A DNA stretch of 7,918 nt, taken from NCBI GenBank assembly GCA_013698215.1, contig JACCVJ010000679.1:1-7918 (forward strand), given 5' to 3'. The notes under the pieces are model-generated. The model did no database searches. It saw nothing but the letters and a program-made list of their open reading frames with translations, and was not told the DNA's origin. Made by a program: the position numbers and the translations under genes. The DNA is from Tatlockia sp. Its GTDB lineage: Bacteria; Cyanobacteriota; Cyanobacteriia; Cyanobacteriales; Chroococcidiopsidaceae. Within the stretch, counting starts at the first letter, position 1. Each line of letters begins with the position of its first letter. This document shows positions 7,504 to 7,918 of this stretch, one piece after another.

Positions 7504-7670
7504 CTAGAAGGTTTGAGTATTTAGAATTAATTTATAATCTTGCAAGTGGCTTTTCTCTGGATTGAGAGGAGGAATCTGGTTAGCCGTCAAAGTAATAATT
7601 TTACCATCTTGCCAAATAGTAATTGATTCTCCTAATTTGCGGTGCTTTTCTTAAGATAAACATTAGACAT
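7504..7670 (-). pseudogene. Small hypothetical gene, apparently inactivated by a one-base frameshift
   Basis: On the minus strand, 48 codons ending in TAG (7504-7506) encode a protein-like segment starting EKHRKLGESITIWQDGK, followed by a hydrophobic-basic pattern and a proline pair. The frame has no start codon: TAA lies directly upstream (7651-7653). In another frame, an ATG at 7670 begins MSNVYLKK and runs into a stop within twelve codons. Adding one base near the CTTAAGAAAA stretch (7646-7655) would join the two into a 55-aa protein. I do not recognise a named family, though the segment resembles short conserved cyanobacterial proteins of the type 'HRKLGxSIxxWxDGK'. It lies between dnaE and the next gene, opposite in strand to both. 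It could be decayed, a sequencing error at a homopolymer, or chance. Confidence 0.4.
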
Positions 7671-7750
7671 TACCAATAGTTTCAATAAGTTTTTAGGTAG
7701 GAAAGTTAAAAATTTACTAACATAAACTTATCTTACTAAAATTAATAAAA
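7671..7750 (+). promoter_or_regulatory. AT-rich leader before the last gene
   Basis: This stretch just upstream of the ATG at 7751 contains a perfect 8-bp inverted repeat, ATAAGTTT (7685-7692) and AAACTTAT (7724-7731), with 31 nt between the arms. A direct repeat TTACTAA occurs at 7714-7720 and 7733-7739. No convincing -35/-10 pair or ribosome binding site is visible. In such AT-rich DNA these repeats could be chance. Confidence 0.2.
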
Positions 7751-7918
7751 ATGGTTGCAGCATCAGAATCGCTAACCTTACCGACTTTACCAGAAATAAT
7801 TGATGGATTGCCAAATATTTGTGGTTCGGAATCTTTGGTTGAAACGGTAGTTAAAAACGATAAATCAGTATTTTTACCCACAAGTAATATAAATATTCAA
7901 AACGTAAAAGCTACCTTT
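7751..7918 (+). CDS. N-terminus of an unidentified protein (partial, runs off right edge)
   Basis: An ATG at 7751 opens a frame of 56 codons to the window end without a stop. The encoded start MVAASESLTLPTLPEIIDGL is followed by PNICGSESLVETVVKNDKSV and then FLPTSNINIQNVKATF. It has no signal peptide or membrane helix in the visible part and looks like a soluble protein. The pattern LPxICGxE...VFLPTxNIxxxNVxA faintly recalls the N-terminus of cyanobacterial glycoside hydrolase family 57-like proteins. That is memory-based and should be treated as a lead only; the catalytic region lies outside the window. No Shine-Dalgarno sequence precedes the ATG. The coding nature is supported by the clean frame and biased codon use, not by any recognised domain. 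Confidence 0.6.
   Translation, partial: MVAASESLTLPTLPEIIDGLPNICGSESLVETVVKNDKSVFLPTSNINIQNVKATF

Noticed and set aside
1..7918. Mobile elements, CRISPR arrays, tRNA or rRNA genes
   Set aside because: I saw no transposase-like frame, no regularly spaced repeats, and no cloverleaf or rRNA signature on either strand.

Overview
This window is chromosomal DNA from a cyanobacterium. The evidence is nine exact copies of the HIP1 octamer GCGATCGC, protein sequences that closely resemble cyanobacterial families, and a tocopherol (vitamin E) pathway pair, which points to an oxygenic phototroph. Composition is moderately AT-rich (about 40% GC by eye). The genus cannot be fixed from this window. A contiguous dnaE without the split intein found in Nostoc and Synechocystis PCC 6803 is a useful lineage clue.

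Layout. Positions 1-1020 (minus strand) hold a KtrB/TrkH-type potassium/sodium-coupled transporter subunit that runs off the left edge. It has a GTG start with a good ribosome binding site. A 147-bp divergent spacer (1021-1167) follows. Positions 1168-3784 (plus strand) form a tight three-gene cluster: gamma-tocopherol methyltransferase, homogentisate phytyltransferase (overlapping the first gene, with no ATG start), and a membrane-anchored alpha/beta hydrolase 9 bp downstream. After a 97-bp spacer, 3882-7448 encodes a complete, uninterrupted DNA polymerase III alpha subunit (DnaE, 1188 aa). Positions 7449-7750 contain a small, apparently frameshifted minus-strand gene remnant and AT-rich spacer. 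At 7751 a new plus-strand gene begins and is cut by the right edge.

How the genes fit together. The methyltransferase and phytyltransferase are the last and the committed steps of tocopherol synthesis: homogentisate plus phytyl-PP gives MPBQ, then cyclised gamma-tocopherol is methylated to alpha-tocopherol. Their overlap suggests co-transcription and possibly translational coupling. The hydrolase is probably in the same transcript, but its substrate is unknown. KtrB and DnaE are housekeeping genes with no evident functional tie to the cluster.

I see no mobile element, CRISPR array, tRNA, rRNA or convincing novel defence or biosynthetic system. The points most worth checking are the empty intein site and complete PHP metal cluster in DnaE, the non-ATG start of the phytyltransferase, the co-located hydrolase, and the frameshifted small gene.
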